Of a stretch of 64,000 bases of DNA, positions 49,001 through 57,310 are shown piece by piece (the stretch's first letter is position 1; each line of letters opens with the position of its first letter). Where the stretch lies: NCBI RefSeq assembly GCF_015207755.1, contig NZ_JADEWH010000003.1, forward strand, positions 62,001-126,000. The letters are read 5' to 3'. The notes beneath the pieces were generated by a model. The model ran no database searches. It saw nothing but the letters and a program-made list of their open reading frames with translations, and was not told where the DNA came from. Made by a program: the position numbers and the translations under genes. The DNA is from Nodularia sp. LEGE 06071. GTDB lineage: Bacteria > Cyanobacteriota > Cyanobacteriia > Cyanobacteriales > Nostocaceae.

Positions 49001-50252
49001 CTCTCTCAGCGCGTCCTTTGCGTACAGCCCGAATCACTGGGTTATGAACTAATCTACTAAGGGCATTATCCACAGCTAGATTAGCTTGAGAAGCAATGAG
49101 AGTTCGTCCACCCCGCAAGGCTATTTGATAGCAAATCTCCGCAATTACGGTAGTTTTACCAGTCCCCGGTGGTCCTTGAATTAGAATTAAATCCTCAGAT
49201 GCTAATACCTTTTCCACTGCGGCTTTTTGTCCAGCATTAGCAGAAGATAACAACAAATCATCTGCGTGAAGTTCGACAATCTTTTTCATGCGCCTCGCCT
49301 GAGAAGCGTCGAATAAGAAATTACCCAAATAAGGATTTTGAGTTTGTCCGTGCTTTAATTGTTCTAAGGCTTCTTTCTTCCGCCGCACTTGTTGAATATC
49401 ACCAGCAGCATCAAAAAACAAAAATCCCTTCACTGGCGGCTGATAACGTTGTGTGGCGATATATTCAGCCAATTCCCGTTCTAATTTAACTTTAATTAAA
49501 CAATTTTTCGGATCAACTTTTTCAATTGAACCGAATTTAGGAATTTTATGAGTGAGTTTTCCTGTAGGAACAGTATCCGAAAGTTTGACTTCTTGGTTTT
49601 TTGAACGTTTTACCCGTTCCCAAAAACTAGCTACATTTAAATAATTTTGTTCAGAACCGTCGAGAGTAGCTGAATTTACATCTACTTCAAAAGTAATTTG
49701 TCTGGTATTATTCCCATAATCATTACCGACAAAAGCCACACAAAACTGACGTGCTTTCGCGATATTTTCCTCAACTTGTAAAAATGCTTTCCAAGCTTGC
49801 AATTGGTCTTCTGTGGGTATATGATCACCACAAATTGGCATCTTTTCTATCCGTGCCAATGCTGCTTTGGGAATGCCTAAACGATGTTGCTCATGAGGTA
49901 GCAGACGTAAGCGAAAAGGAACAGCATAACCATCAGCTTGTCCCCGTGAAATTTGTAATAACCGAGTAGATAAAACTTTTAAACCGCCTCGCCCATCTTC
50001 TTGAATGGCTGCGATTAAACCTAAAGTTTTCCCTTGCTTTTCCAGCTTTACAGGTAAGGGAAAATCATCTCTATCAGTTGCAATTGTTAACTGCCAAATT
50101 TCCTCATTTTGATGTTTACCCGCACCTTGACGACGCACATAAAATAGACAAACTTGATCACCCAGTAAATCTATTATCTCATCCTTCGCCACTGCTCCGA
50201 CGCATTTATAGCTCCAGCTTTCTGAACTGCGATTGTTAGCAAAAGTGGGCAT
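46026..50252 (-). CDS. Large UPF1/Dna2-like superfamily 1 helicase
   Basis: A 1408-residue protein. The N-terminal region (about 1-340) is of unknown fold and may be a nucleic-acid-binding beta domain. Walker A is QGPPGTGKTT near 357-366, followed by LIASQANLAVDNAL. An insertion of about 600 residues, largely predicted coiled coil (long Gln/Leu/Glu runs), separates it from Walker B VVIIDEVSKCTPPEL near 1110. Then LVGDHRQLPPML, NTQYRMHP, TVDRFQGMERAVVIVS and RVNVAFSRAQELL complete the UPF1/SMUBP2/Dna2 set. The giant coiled insertion is unusual for simple Dna2-like enzymes. It is the first gene of the operon with the PLD-like protein; a defence or repair role is inferred. Confidence 0.85.
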   Translation of the reverse strand: MPTFANNRSSESWSYKCVGAVAKDEIIDLLGDQVCLFYVRRQGAGKHQNEEIWQLTIATDRDDFPLPVKLEKQGKTLGLIAAIQEDGRGGLKVLSTRLLQISRGQADGYAVPFRLRLLPHEQHRLGIPKAALARIEKMPICGDHIPTEDQLQAWKAFLQVEENIAKARQFCVAFVGNDYGNNTRQITFEVDVNSATLDGSEQNYLNVASFWERVKRSKNQEVKLSDTVPTGKLTHKIPKFGSIEKVDPKNCLIKVKLERELAEYIATQRYQPPVKGFLFFDAAGDIQQVRRKKEALEQLKHGQTQNPYLGNFLFDASQARRMKKIVELHADDLLLSSANAGQKAAVEKVLASEDLILIQGPPGTGKTTVIAEICYQIALRGGRTLIASQANLAVDNALSRLVHNPVIRAVRKGRAERVGEEGQPFLEDKVIGTWLENTATDCENSLGKRLENVQFLGNLLVELPRFTDYLQLESHLNQQQNEFNQQKEALAATCKIQEATYQQSLDKINQVESIQLGLDYLLKNAPNINWEAPEVKNSLPHLQPYTEGNVLIQDFLTNVSQAINCTDELGLVRPAYGAFGLAVWLGESVADKIADFRIAFSYAQDAILVMSEVAEAVSMIPQNSPHLNQPEIDEQEFIAKRQILQQTIQGWQNRQREIDYVIAAIKEWKFTAPVVLSQTVKECQQSGQTLTEDLVQLPLGLLMFANQLKLTIVPKKYQIHLPDCQALEKALMYETEGGFVDRIGKQYNFSYFLEQNFSQIPIVLSASDRTQWRKIHEEFKNYQLLNPNQRKLLVENTQLFLTRMQTVYGKAWELNNLDSTVKYISEDLLTNILANARQCIARVKAETEQQLQSLQQRLLELEKYRTTQQQISATSSQIETANFKLEQVIQILQLLNQQQNVPDKLRALVTEYLTTQSKIWEHFQEFATQVNAGVSYLSNLETLIPSIAPFQVLETIKKSLDEQILIIEQENTLAQKQLKQIQTQLNKLDKEPQIQPSEDLILSKNWWENFWQTIPDKFQPADIHADLFNLEFLHRIKAQFDAWQNQLTEEENYLSRYQDFTKDWIAKVKNPSERDRNDLRRIYLDNANVVGITCVQAANYNFSQEFKAFDVVIIDEVSKCTPPELLIPALKGKKLVLVGDHRQLPPMLDTSTVEEVAQSLGSTKSELQFLEESLFKIQFEAADKSVKQMLNTQYRMHPFIMGAINQFYHGKLECGLLEPDTQRAHNLTGEIIQKNHHLVWVKMPREDKFQEERENTSFSNLREIDVIENLCQQFEDTWAAKVANGEPKKEIAVITFYGAQLRKIDDRLQSELFPSLEIRTGTVDRFQGMERAVVIVSMVRNNHQGDVGFAKKPERVNVAFSRAQELLVIVGCHDLFTRQGGKVGDMYLEISRTVDSQGGFVDVSRCCG

Positions 50253-50443
50253 AGATAATCTTAAACTTCCTAATGTGGAGTGAGATAATAAACTTTAGTG
50301 TTTGGGGAATAAGTCAGGAACCACAGATGAACACAGATAAAAATGTATAGTATTTCCTCATAAAGCCGCGCCGAATTCTCCTCCTCCCTCTTCCTTTGCG
50401 CCTCTGCGCCTCTGCGTGAAACTAAATCCATATTTCACCCAAC

Positions 50444-51361
50444 TTATAATCTATACTGATGATAAACCTGACTAGCCGCCCGATGCAGCAAAGAATGTCG
50501 CCAAACCAGAGACTTCATATCATCAGCGTACCCGCCACCAATAACACAAGCCACAGGATAGCCAGCACCTACACAGGTACTTAAAACCTGCATTTCCCGG
50601 AGAAAAATTCCCGTATCACTCAGGGCTAATTTTCCCAAGCGATCGCCTATATGAGGATCGACCCCGGCATCGTATAATACTAAATCTGGCTGGATATTCG
50701 CTAATAAATCTGGTAAATAATTCGCCAAAGTTTGCAAATAAGCATCATCTTCCATTCCCTCCGTCAGGGGAACATCCAAATCACTGGTTTGTTTAGTACC
50801 GGGAAAATTAACTTCACAGTGCATGGAAAAAGTAAATACACTCTCATCTCCTTGGAAAATGAAAGCTGTACCATCCCCTTGATGCACATCTAAATCCACA
50901 ATCAGAATTTTCTCTACAAGTCCGAGTTTTTGTAAAACGCGACAAGCGATCGCTAAATCGTTGAAAATACAAAAACCAGAACCATAACTAGGAAAAGCAT
51001 GATGAGTACCACCAGCCGTATTACAAGCTAACCCTTGAGTTAGTGCCATCTGAGCCGTCATTATTGTACCACCAACCGCTACACAGGTACGATTTACCAA
51101 GGCTGGACTCCAAGGCAACCCAATACGACGCTGTGCTTTGGGTTCTAGTGTTCCCTCGCAATAAGCTTGAACATATTCTGGAGTATGAACCAACTCGATT
51201 AACTCCGGGGGTGGGCGTTTGGGTGTGTGAAATTGTTCGGTTTGCGCTACACCATCAGTTAACAGCAATTCATAAAGTTGTCGGAACTTGGACATCGGGA
51301 AGCGATGCCCTGCCGGCAGTGGCGCAATATAATCTGGATGGTAAATAATTGGTAATTCCAT
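50444..51361 (-). CDS. Histone deacetylase-family (acetoin utilisation-like) hydrolase
   Basis: About 305 residues from the ATG at 51361 (MELPIIYHPDYIAPL). An upstream in-frame ATG would add 23 residues of poor, hydrophobic sequence. Zinc deacetylase motifs are TAGGTHHAFPSYGSGFC (paired histidines), VDLDVHQGDGT (Asp-x-His ligands), YDAGVDPH and GGGYADD. Bacterial members deacetylate small amides or proteins; the substrate here is unknown. It lies 190 bp upstream of the helicase operon on the same strand but is separated from it by a CTCTGCG-type repeat. Confidence 0.85.
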   Translation of the reverse strand: MELPIIYHPDYIAPLPAGHRFPMSKFRQLYELLLTDGVAQTEQFHTPKRPPPELIELVHTPEYVQAYCEGTLEPKAQRRIGLPWSPALVNRTCVAVGGTIMTAQMALTQGLACNTAGGTHHAFPSYGSGFCIFNDLAIACRVLQKLGLVEKILIVDLDVHQGDGTAFIFQGDESVFTFSMHCEVNFPGTKQTSDLDVPLTEGMEDDAYLQTLANYLPDLLANIQPDLVLYDAGVDPHIGDRLGKLALSDTGIFLREMQVLSTCVGAGYPVACVIGGGYADDMKSLVWRHSLLHRAASQVYHQYRL

Positions 51362-51649
51362 AATATTTATTGTCAACCATATTCTCGTGCTAAATATACT
51401 GAGAAAGTATTGGGAATAGTAATAATACAAAAATAATCAGCAACTGGCTTGTGACTTCCATTCCCTTGGTGCATGATTCAGCACAATATTTTTCACAGTA
51501 AAAACTCTTCAGTATATAAAAAAATAAATCCTTCTTTCGGTTTTCACTTAGGAGTGCATTGTGAAATTACGGTAAAGATGAAAAAATAAATTTTGGCAGT
51601 GATATACTGAAAACGACAGTTATAGTCCAATAATCGGAATTAACCGGAA

Positions 51650-52414
51650 ATGAAGACTTTGGGTAAATCTACTATTTCTACTTCAGCAATTGTATCAGCT
51701 GCAACCTTATCCCTATTGTTGGCAAATGCCATACCTGCTGTTGCTGCCAGTCTTACTTTAAACTCAGTTACGGGTAGTTGGGCGAATCCGATTGGTGGGA
51801 CATCAATAAATGGTCTTGGTACTGATGAGATTCGCTGGGGTACGCCAGCTCTTTTTGGTAGTGAACAAAGTGGATTCAAGTTTGATAGTGCTGCACCACC
51901 ATCTGTAATTATTGATACGGAAACCAACTTTTTGCTGGGTACATTCACTCACTTTAACTTTCCTGTGAGTAGTGGTACTGGTCCTAGTGCTGTAGATTTA
52001 GACGTTAGCCTCGACATAGGAAGCATACAAAACTTCAAATACACATTTAATATTGCCGAAACACTCAACGGACCCTTTGTAACCTGTCCGAGTTTTCAGA
52101 TTAGTAATACACCCTGTGATGACAGGATAACTTTTGGTTCTGGCTTTACTGATCAGACATTCTTGATCGATGGAGAAGAATTTACTCTGCAACTAGCCGG
52201 CTTTAGTAGCACTGCTAACAGTTTGAATCCGATTTCTAGTTTGGTTACAGAAGAGAACAGAGCTAGTACTGCATTCTTGTTTGGTCGGATCACAACACCA
52301 GTCAATCCTGGACCTGGAACACCAGTCAGTACTCCTGAACCTGGAGCGCTTATTGGTTTCTCCCTGTTGGGACTTTATTGGTTCAATCGTCGTCCAAAGT
52401 ATCAACAGTCTTAA
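51650..52414 (+). CDS. PEP-CTERM protein with choice-of-anchor-like domain
   Basis: A 254-residue exported protein. The signal peptide is MKTLGKSTISTSAIVSAATL onward, with cleavage near AVAAS (about residue 33). The central beta-rich domain (LTLNSVTGSWANPIGG...IRWGTPA) resembles the choice-of-anchor K type. The C-terminus has the sorting signal STPEPGALIGFSLLGLYWF followed by arginines, which in other bacteria is processed by exosortase. No exosortase gene is in the window. It is probably a surface or matrix protein of unknown function. Confidence 0.85.
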   Translation: MKTLGKSTISTSAIVSAATLSLLLANAIPAVAASLTLNSVTGSWANPIGGTSINGLGTDEIRWGTPALFGSEQSGFKFDSAAPPSVIIDTETNFLLGTFTHFNFPVSSGTGPSAVDLDVSLDIGSIQNFKYTFNIAETLNGPFVTCPSFQISNTPCDDRITFGSGFTDQTFLIDGEEFTLQLAGFSSTANSLNPISSLVTEENRASTAFLFGRITTPVNPGPGTPVSTPEPGALIGFSLLGLYWFNRRPKYQQS

Positions 52415-52579
52415 TTTCAAGGCAAGAGGTTCAGTTAACTTTCCAACTAGTTCCTTAACCATAAATATATATAACTATTTTTTTGGCGCTTGCAAGTAAT
52501 CGCTGTTGTCAGCGCCATTTATGCTATCTTGACGGCAGAGACATTAAAATTTTTAACCAAAATCTATAATTCAAGATTA

Positions 52580-53626
52580 ATGATGCAGCAATGGATTGTA
52601 CCAATAGCATTTATTCTGGTCGGCTTGCTGGCTGGGGTAATTGGTGAAAAAGTTATCTTCAAAAAACTGAGGAAATTTGTTGTCGAAAAACAAATACCAG
52701 GTGGTGAAATCATATTTCAAGCCTTACACCGCATGACCTTTCTGTGGTTTTTGCTAGCAGGGTTTTTCGGTGCAATTGTTTATTCTTCTCTGAATATCAA
52801 TGATGATCTTAAAAGTCTCCTGCAAAAAATAATTACCGTTTTATTTCTCTACACAGTGACGTTAGTCTTGGCTAGATTGACTGCTGGCTTTGTGAATTTA
52901 TTCATCCAGAGAACCGAAGGAGTACCAGCATCATTAATTTCTAACCTAGCGAAGATTGCTGTTTTAATTTTAGGAACACTCATCCTCTTGCAAACTGTAG
53001 GTGTGGAAGTTACACCCATAGTCACAACTTTAGGTGTTGGTGGTTTAGCCGTGGGCTTGGCGCTTCAAGATACACTGGCAAATTTATTTTCTGGTTTTTA
53101 TCTGATTATCTCTCAGCAAGTCAGAACTGGAGATTATGTCAAATTAGATGATGGATATGAAGGTTACGTTACAGATATCACTTGGCGAAATACAACTATT
53201 AAAGAACTTAAAAATAATATAATTATTGTACCTAATTCTCGGCTGGCATCGGCAATTTTTACTAACTATCATCTACCAGTCAAGGCAATTACTTTAACAA
53301 TGGATGTGGGTGTCGGTTACGATAGTGATTTAGAAAAAGTCGAAAGGGTGACTGTAGAAGTAGCCAAAGATGTCATGCAAGAAGTTGCACCAGAATTAAT
53401 GGAAATTGAACCTAATATTAGATTTCATACTTTTAATGATTGTAGTATAGATTTTAAATTATATATGCGGGTAAATGAATATTTTGACCAGCGCATTGCT
53501 AAACATTTATTTATTAAGAAATTGCATAAACGCTATCAACAAGAAGGCATCCAAATTCCCTTTCCGATCAGAGATGTTTATGTGCAGAACAATGGAGCCG
53601 AAAGTTCCAGTCTTGATTTAAATTAA
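52580..53626 (+). CDS. Small-conductance mechanosensitive channel, MscS family
   Basis: About 348 residues from the ATG at 52580 (MMQQWIVPIAFILVG). A further 30 codons are open upstream but do not resemble the family. Four transmembrane helices end with the pore helix region VTTLGVGGLAVGLALQDTLA, followed by the MscS beta-domain ISQQVRTGDYVKLDDGYEGYV and IVPNSRLASAIFTNY. The C-terminal vestibule is complete. It probably releases solutes under hypo-osmotic shock. It is convergent with rodA. Confidence 0.9.
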   Translation: MMQQWIVPIAFILVGLLAGVIGEKVIFKKLRKFVVEKQIPGGEIIFQALHRMTFLWFLLAGFFGAIVYSSLNINDDLKSLLQKIITVLFLYTVTLVLARLTAGFVNLFIQRTEGVPASLISNLAKIAVLILGTLILLQTVGVEVTPIVTTLGVGGLAVGLALQDTLANLFSGFYLIISQQVRTGDYVKLDDGYEGYVTDITWRNTTIKELKNNIIIVPNSRLASAIFTNYHLPVKAITLTMDVGVGYDSDLEKVERVTVEVAKDVMQEVAPELMEIEPNIRFHTFNDCSIDFKLYMRVNEYFDQRIAKHLFIKKLHKRYQQEGIQIPFPIRDVYVQNNGAESSSLDLN

Positions 53627-53667
53627 TCTCAATCCGCTACGCGATTTACACAAGGGCGGTTCTGATT

Positions 53668-53734
53668 TGGCGTACACCAATTGCGGGCAAGATGCCCGCA
53701 CCACAAGAGTTTTATAATTTTGGTTTGTACGCCA
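53668..53734. repeat. Nested palindromic repeat between mscS and rodA
   Basis: Outer arms TGGCGTAC (53668-53675) and GTACGCCA (53727-53734) enclose a perfect inner hairpin, TGCGGGCA-aga-TGCCCGCA (53682-53700). It lies between two convergent genes and may end both transcripts; it looks like a dispersed Nostocales repeat. Confidence 0.6.
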
Positions 53735-53776
53735 TTTACCTGCAATATGCTGTATTAATCACAACGACGGACTTAT

Positions 53777-55102
53777 CTAAAAGCTTGACCAATAAGACTG
53801 CTTCTGTTGTCGAAAATTTGCTACTGATTCAACTAATCCTAAAGCAATGAAATTGGTCAACATGGCTGAACGTCCGTAACTCATCCAAGGTAGGGGAATT
53901 CCGGCTACAGGCGCTAAACCAACGGTCATCCCGACGTTAACAATTAGCTGAAACACAATCATTGATAAAACACCAATAGCTAACAATGAACCAAAGTTAT
54001 CTTTGGCAGTTTGAGCTATCCGCAATAGGCGAAAGCAAATCAAGCAGAAGATAAACAATACTACTAAACAACCAACAAAACCAAATTCTTCACCCACTGC
54101 GGAGAAAATAAAGTCTGTATGTTGTTCGGGTACGAAATTTAATTGTGTCATTGGCCCTTTGAACAAACCCCATCCCCAAACTTCACCAGCACCAATAGCA
54201 ATGCGAGATTGATGTTGGTGATACCCAACTCCGAGAATGTCGTATCCAGGTTTGAGAAATACAGTCAGGCGGTCTTTTTGATAATCTCTCAATAGATTGT
54301 TCCAGGCAAAGACTCCTAATTTACCACCTAAGATATTAATAGCTGATGCACCAATACCGTTGAGGAGAGATTTACGCCAGGGGAGAGTTAGCCAACCCAA
54401 AATGCCCATAGCGACTACCCAAACTAACCATAAAAGTCCGAAAGATAGTATTTTAAATAAAACTATCGGCTCTGACAAAGGCCAACTTATACTAAAAAGA
54501 ATCGCAGAAATGATCGGCGAAATCATTAGTATCAGCCAGCCTGGATTAGCATTTGCCCAATACAGCATTCCTAAGACGATCGCACCAAATACCAAGGATG
54601 TTGCTAAATCTGGCTGCAAAAAGATTAATGCCCAAGGAATAGCCGTGATTCCTAAAGCGCGGAAGACATTGTTTATACTAGCTGCTGTGCGCTTGTGTAA
54701 AACAGCCGCTAAGGTGATAATCATCCCGATTTTGGCAAATTCCGAAGGCTGCACGTTGAAGTCACCAATGGTAATCCATCGTTGCGCCCCTTTAGCAGTA
54801 GTGCCAATAATCATCACGCCAATCAGGCTGATGTTCGTTAGGGCGTATGTTACCCAATGCCACTTAATCAGATTTTCATACCGGGTACGAGCTAAAAACA
54901 AAGCTATTAAAACACCGATTCCAGCCACCAGCCAGTGCGCCCACCAGTCAGCTACTGCTTGTGTTAGTTCCGTACTCATGATCATCAGTCCACCAAACAT
55001 ACTGACACCAATAGTTAGGCAAAATAGTAGCCAATCTATTTGTTGCCAGGGCTTAACCCAAGACTTCCAGCGACTTTTGGGGCGCGAACGTTTTAACAAC
55101 AT
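53777..55102 (-). CDS. rodA: Rod-shape-determining peptidoglycan polymerase RodA
   Basis: A 441-residue SEDS-family membrane glycosyltransferase elongating the cell wall with class B PBPs. About ten transmembrane helices are visible. Motifs: GAQRWITIGDFNVQPSEFAK, FLQPDLATSLVFGAIVLGML, VPEQHTDFIFSAVGEEFGFVG and the C-terminal PLPWMSYGRSAMLTNFIALG. It is longer than E. coli RodA (370 aa) owing to an insertion near 230-290, as in other cyanobacteria. It may share a transcript with mrp upstream (88 bp away). Confidence 0.92.
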   Translation of the reverse strand: MLLKRSRPKSRWKSWVKPWQQIDWLLFCLTIGVSMFGGLMIMSTELTQAVADWWAHWLVAGIGVLIALFLARTRYENLIKWHWVTYALTNISLIGVMIIGTTAKGAQRWITIGDFNVQPSEFAKIGMIITLAAVLHKRTAASINNVFRALGITAIPWALIFLQPDLATSLVFGAIVLGMLYWANANPGWLILMISPIISAILFSISWPLSEPIVLFKILSFGLLWLVWVVAMGILGWLTLPWRKSLLNGIGASAINILGGKLGVFAWNNLLRDYQKDRLTVFLKPGYDILGVGYHQHQSRIAIGAGEVWGWGLFKGPMTQLNFVPEQHTDFIFSAVGEEFGFVGCLVVLFIFCLICFRLLRIAQTAKDNFGSLLAIGVLSMIVFQLIVNVGMTVGLAPVAGIPLPWMSYGRSAMLTNFIALGLVESVANFRQQKQSYWSSF

Positions 55103-55190
55103 TGTGTGATTTTAGACTGTAAAGTTATTGATGAATATTTATTTGTATTCCCAGGCTGTAGCCCAGGAATCAGGCAAAACTAGAAATTGA

Positions 55191-56261
55191 TTATGTCAGA
55201 GCCGCAACTGATATTTTACCTGCAATATTCAGTGCGATCGCTTTTAATGCTTTTGCCGAAGCAGAATCAGGATCAGCAACGACTATTGGCACACCATTAT
55301 CACCGCCAATTCTGGTAGAAATCTCCAGGGGGATACATCCCAGTAAAGGCACTCCCAACTCAGCTGCTGTCTTGGAACCACCACCAGAACCGAAGATGTC
55401 ATACTGCTTATCTGGCATATCTGGCGGAATAAAGTAACTCATATTTTCGACTATTCCCAAAACAGGGACGTTCATTTGCTGGAACATCCGCAAACCTTTA
55501 CGTGAATCTAACAAGGCGACATTTTGCGGTGTCGTAACAATTACTGCCCCTGACATTGGTACTGATTGAGTTAAAGTTAACTGAGCATCACCAGTTCCCG
55601 GCGGCATATCTACGATTAAATAATCCAGTTCTCCCCATTCCACTTGATAGAGAAACTGACGAATGACACCATTCAGCATGGGACCCCGCCAAACCACTGG
55701 CTGATCTCGGTCAATCAAAAAGCCCATTGAAACTAATTTGACACCGTGATTAAAAGCAGGTTCGAGAATGTCACCTTTGTCTGTGGAACGCACCACAATT
55801 TCCGCATCAGCCAACCCCAGCATAGTCGGGTCGTTGGGGCCGTAAATATCGGCATCGAGTAATCCCACCTTCGCCCCTGTTTGCGCTAAGGCCACAGCGA
55901 CATTCACCGCTACTGTGCTTTTACCAACACCGCCTTTACCACTGGAAACAGCCAGAATATTTTTCACCCCAATAATTCCAGTCCGATCTGGCAAACTTTT
56001 TTGTTGGGGTGTTTCTGCGGTTACATCTACGTTGATTTCTGTAACGCCAGGTAATTTTTTAACCGCTTTTTTACAATCTTCAACAATAAATTCGCGTAAG
56101 GGACAGGCGGGTGTCGTCAACACCAAAGTGAAGCTAACCTTACCAGCGTCAATTTTGACATTGCGAATCATATTCAGTTCCACCAAACTCTTGCGGAGTT
56201 CTGGGTCTTCTACTGGTCGCAAAACTTCTAAGACAGAGCGGGAATCGAGAACATCGTACAT
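55191..56261 (-). CDS. mrp: Mrp/ApbC Fe-S cluster carrier ATPase
   Basis: A 356-residue P-loop protein for iron-sulfur cluster delivery. An N-terminal MIP18-like domain (about 1-90, LEVLRPVEDPELRKSLVELNM) carries the TPACPLREF motif. The deviant Walker A is SSGKGGVGKSTVAVNVAVAL (about 106-125), followed by LLDADIYGPNDPTMLG and VDMPPGTGDAQLT. A C-terminal CxxC pair typical of some Nbp35 proteins is not evident. It is the upstream neighbour of rodA on the same strand. Confidence 0.93.
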   Translation of the reverse strand: MYDVLDSRSVLEVLRPVEDPELRKSLVELNMIRNVKIDAGKVSFTLVLTTPACPLREFIVEDCKKAVKKLPGVTEINVDVTAETPQQKSLPDRTGIIGVKNILAVSSGKGGVGKSTVAVNVAVALAQTGAKVGLLDADIYGPNDPTMLGLADAEIVVRSTDKGDILEPAFNHGVKLVSMGFLIDRDQPVVWRGPMLNGVIRQFLYQVEWGELDYLIVDMPPGTGDAQLTLTQSVPMSGAVIVTTPQNVALLDSRKGLRMFQQMNVPVLGIVENMSYFIPPDMPDKQYDIFGSGGGSKTAAELGVPLLGCIPLEISTRIGGDNGVPIVVADPDSASAKALKAIALNIAGKISVAALT

Positions 56262-56341
56262 ACTGTTTTCACTGTTACTGCCGTAACAAAATTTAAGAAA
56301 ATTTTATTATCATCTCCTCAAATCTTAACTTTCTTTGGAAC

Positions 56342-56443
56342 GTCATTAGTCATTGGTCATTGGTCATTGGGAAGTTACCGTCTTCTCCCCCCTGCTCCCT
56401 GCTCCCTGCTCCCCTGCCTCTTCCCTCCCCTACTCCCCATTTC
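56342..56443. repeat. Tandem short repeats
   Basis: Tandem CATTGGT/CATTAGT heptamers (56342-56370) are followed by C-rich CTCCCTG units (about 56390-56418) and a further pyrimidine-rich stretch. They fill the gap between mrp and the SRPBCC gene and are typical cyanobacterial short tandem repeats. Confidence 0.7.
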
Positions 56444-56950
56444 CTAAAAAAGTGAATTTTTATTTCCTGACACGGTTTGCAATGCCTTGTTTTCTACGGA
56501 CTCCACTAGGGAACGTGCCACACGATCTGCATAAGGGCGGGATAATGACCAAATCAGGGGCGATAACCAACCCCGGAAGGTTACCGAATAAGACAAACAA
56601 GTTCCACAAACTGTTGACTCGACTCGGTAAGTCACCCGTTCTTCGATTCCTGGAATGGCCATGACTCGGATACTTAACATTTCGTTAGGTTTAACACGCT
56701 CTACGAAAATCCGGATGGGAATGGGCGAAAAGCGGGTGACGGCTTGGTAAATTAATCCGGGTTTGGGTACTAATCCGTAGGGAACGTTGGTACTTTTGAG
56801 CAATGGATGCCAGGACACGTCGGTTAAGTCAACTATCTTTAGCCATATTTCATCTACAGAAACAGAACTAATTTCTCGATAGGTCTTTACCAGAGAAGCG
56901 CAAAACCAGCGATGTTTGCGGTGGATGAATTTGGATAACCAACTTCGCAT
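56444..56950 (-). CDS. SRPBCC-like lipid/ligand-binding protein
   Basis: A 168-residue protein. The pattern YREISSVSVDEIWLKIVDLTDVSWHP followed by IRVMAIPGIEERVTYRVE and a long C-terminal helix (PYADRVARSLVESVENKA) fits the START/polyketide-cyclase (SRPBCC) fold. Hydrophobic ligands are usual in this superfamily. No catalytic residue can be assigned. The start ATG at 56950 leaves a basic N-terminus (SKFIHRKHRW). Confidence 0.7.
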   Translation of the reverse strand: MRSWLSKFIHRKHRWFCASLVKTYREISSVSVDEIWLKIVDLTDVSWHPLLKSTNVPYGLVPKPGLIYQAVTRFSPIPIRIFVERVKPNEMLSIRVMAIPGIEERVTYRVESTVCGTCLSYSVTFRGWLSPLIWSLSRPYADRVARSLVESVENKALQTVSGNKNSLF

Positions 56951-57310
56951 TTGCCTAAATCCTCCTCGCTATGCACTTGCTGATAACTCTGGTATGGTGA
57001 GTAACCCTGGATGACAGTACCTGATCAAGGTCTCAAAGTGGAGACCAGTTGTAGACTAATTAACCAGAGTCTGGTATTGATACCAGAATGTTTACATCAA
57101 GAAGTACAAATAAAACTCAGTCAATATACAAGCCTATACGCATTTGAGGGAAAATAACTCTAGTCACGCCCATTAATGGCGTAAATGCTCACAAGTAAAA
57201 AAAAAGTAGATTAGGCAAATTCGTCCTGATTATTGGCTCGTATTGCCCACAAATGTTTAAATGAACTAATTTGTGGTTTTTTGGAAATTGTAATTTAGGT
57301 TCGGGAATCT
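56951..57310. other. Divergent region upstream of hemF
   Basis: 360 bp between the minus-strand SRPBCC gene and hemF. It contains two palindromes listed separately (57029-57046 and 57070-57087). No coding potential is seen. Confidence 0.45.
57029..57087. promoter_or_regulatory. Paired palindromes upstream of hemF
   Basis: GGTCTC-aaagtg-GAGACC (57029-57046) and TCTGGTAT-tg-ATACCAGA (57070-57087) are perfect inverted repeats 23 bp apart, about 225-280 bp before the hemF ATG. They could be operators for hemF or for the divergent SRPBCC gene, or a transcribed hairpin. The function is not known. Confidence 0.35.

Noticed and set aside
54297-55109. 270-codon plus-strand frame antisense to rodA
   Set aside because: Long only because rodA codon usage leaves the opposite strand open; rodA motifs are unmistakable.
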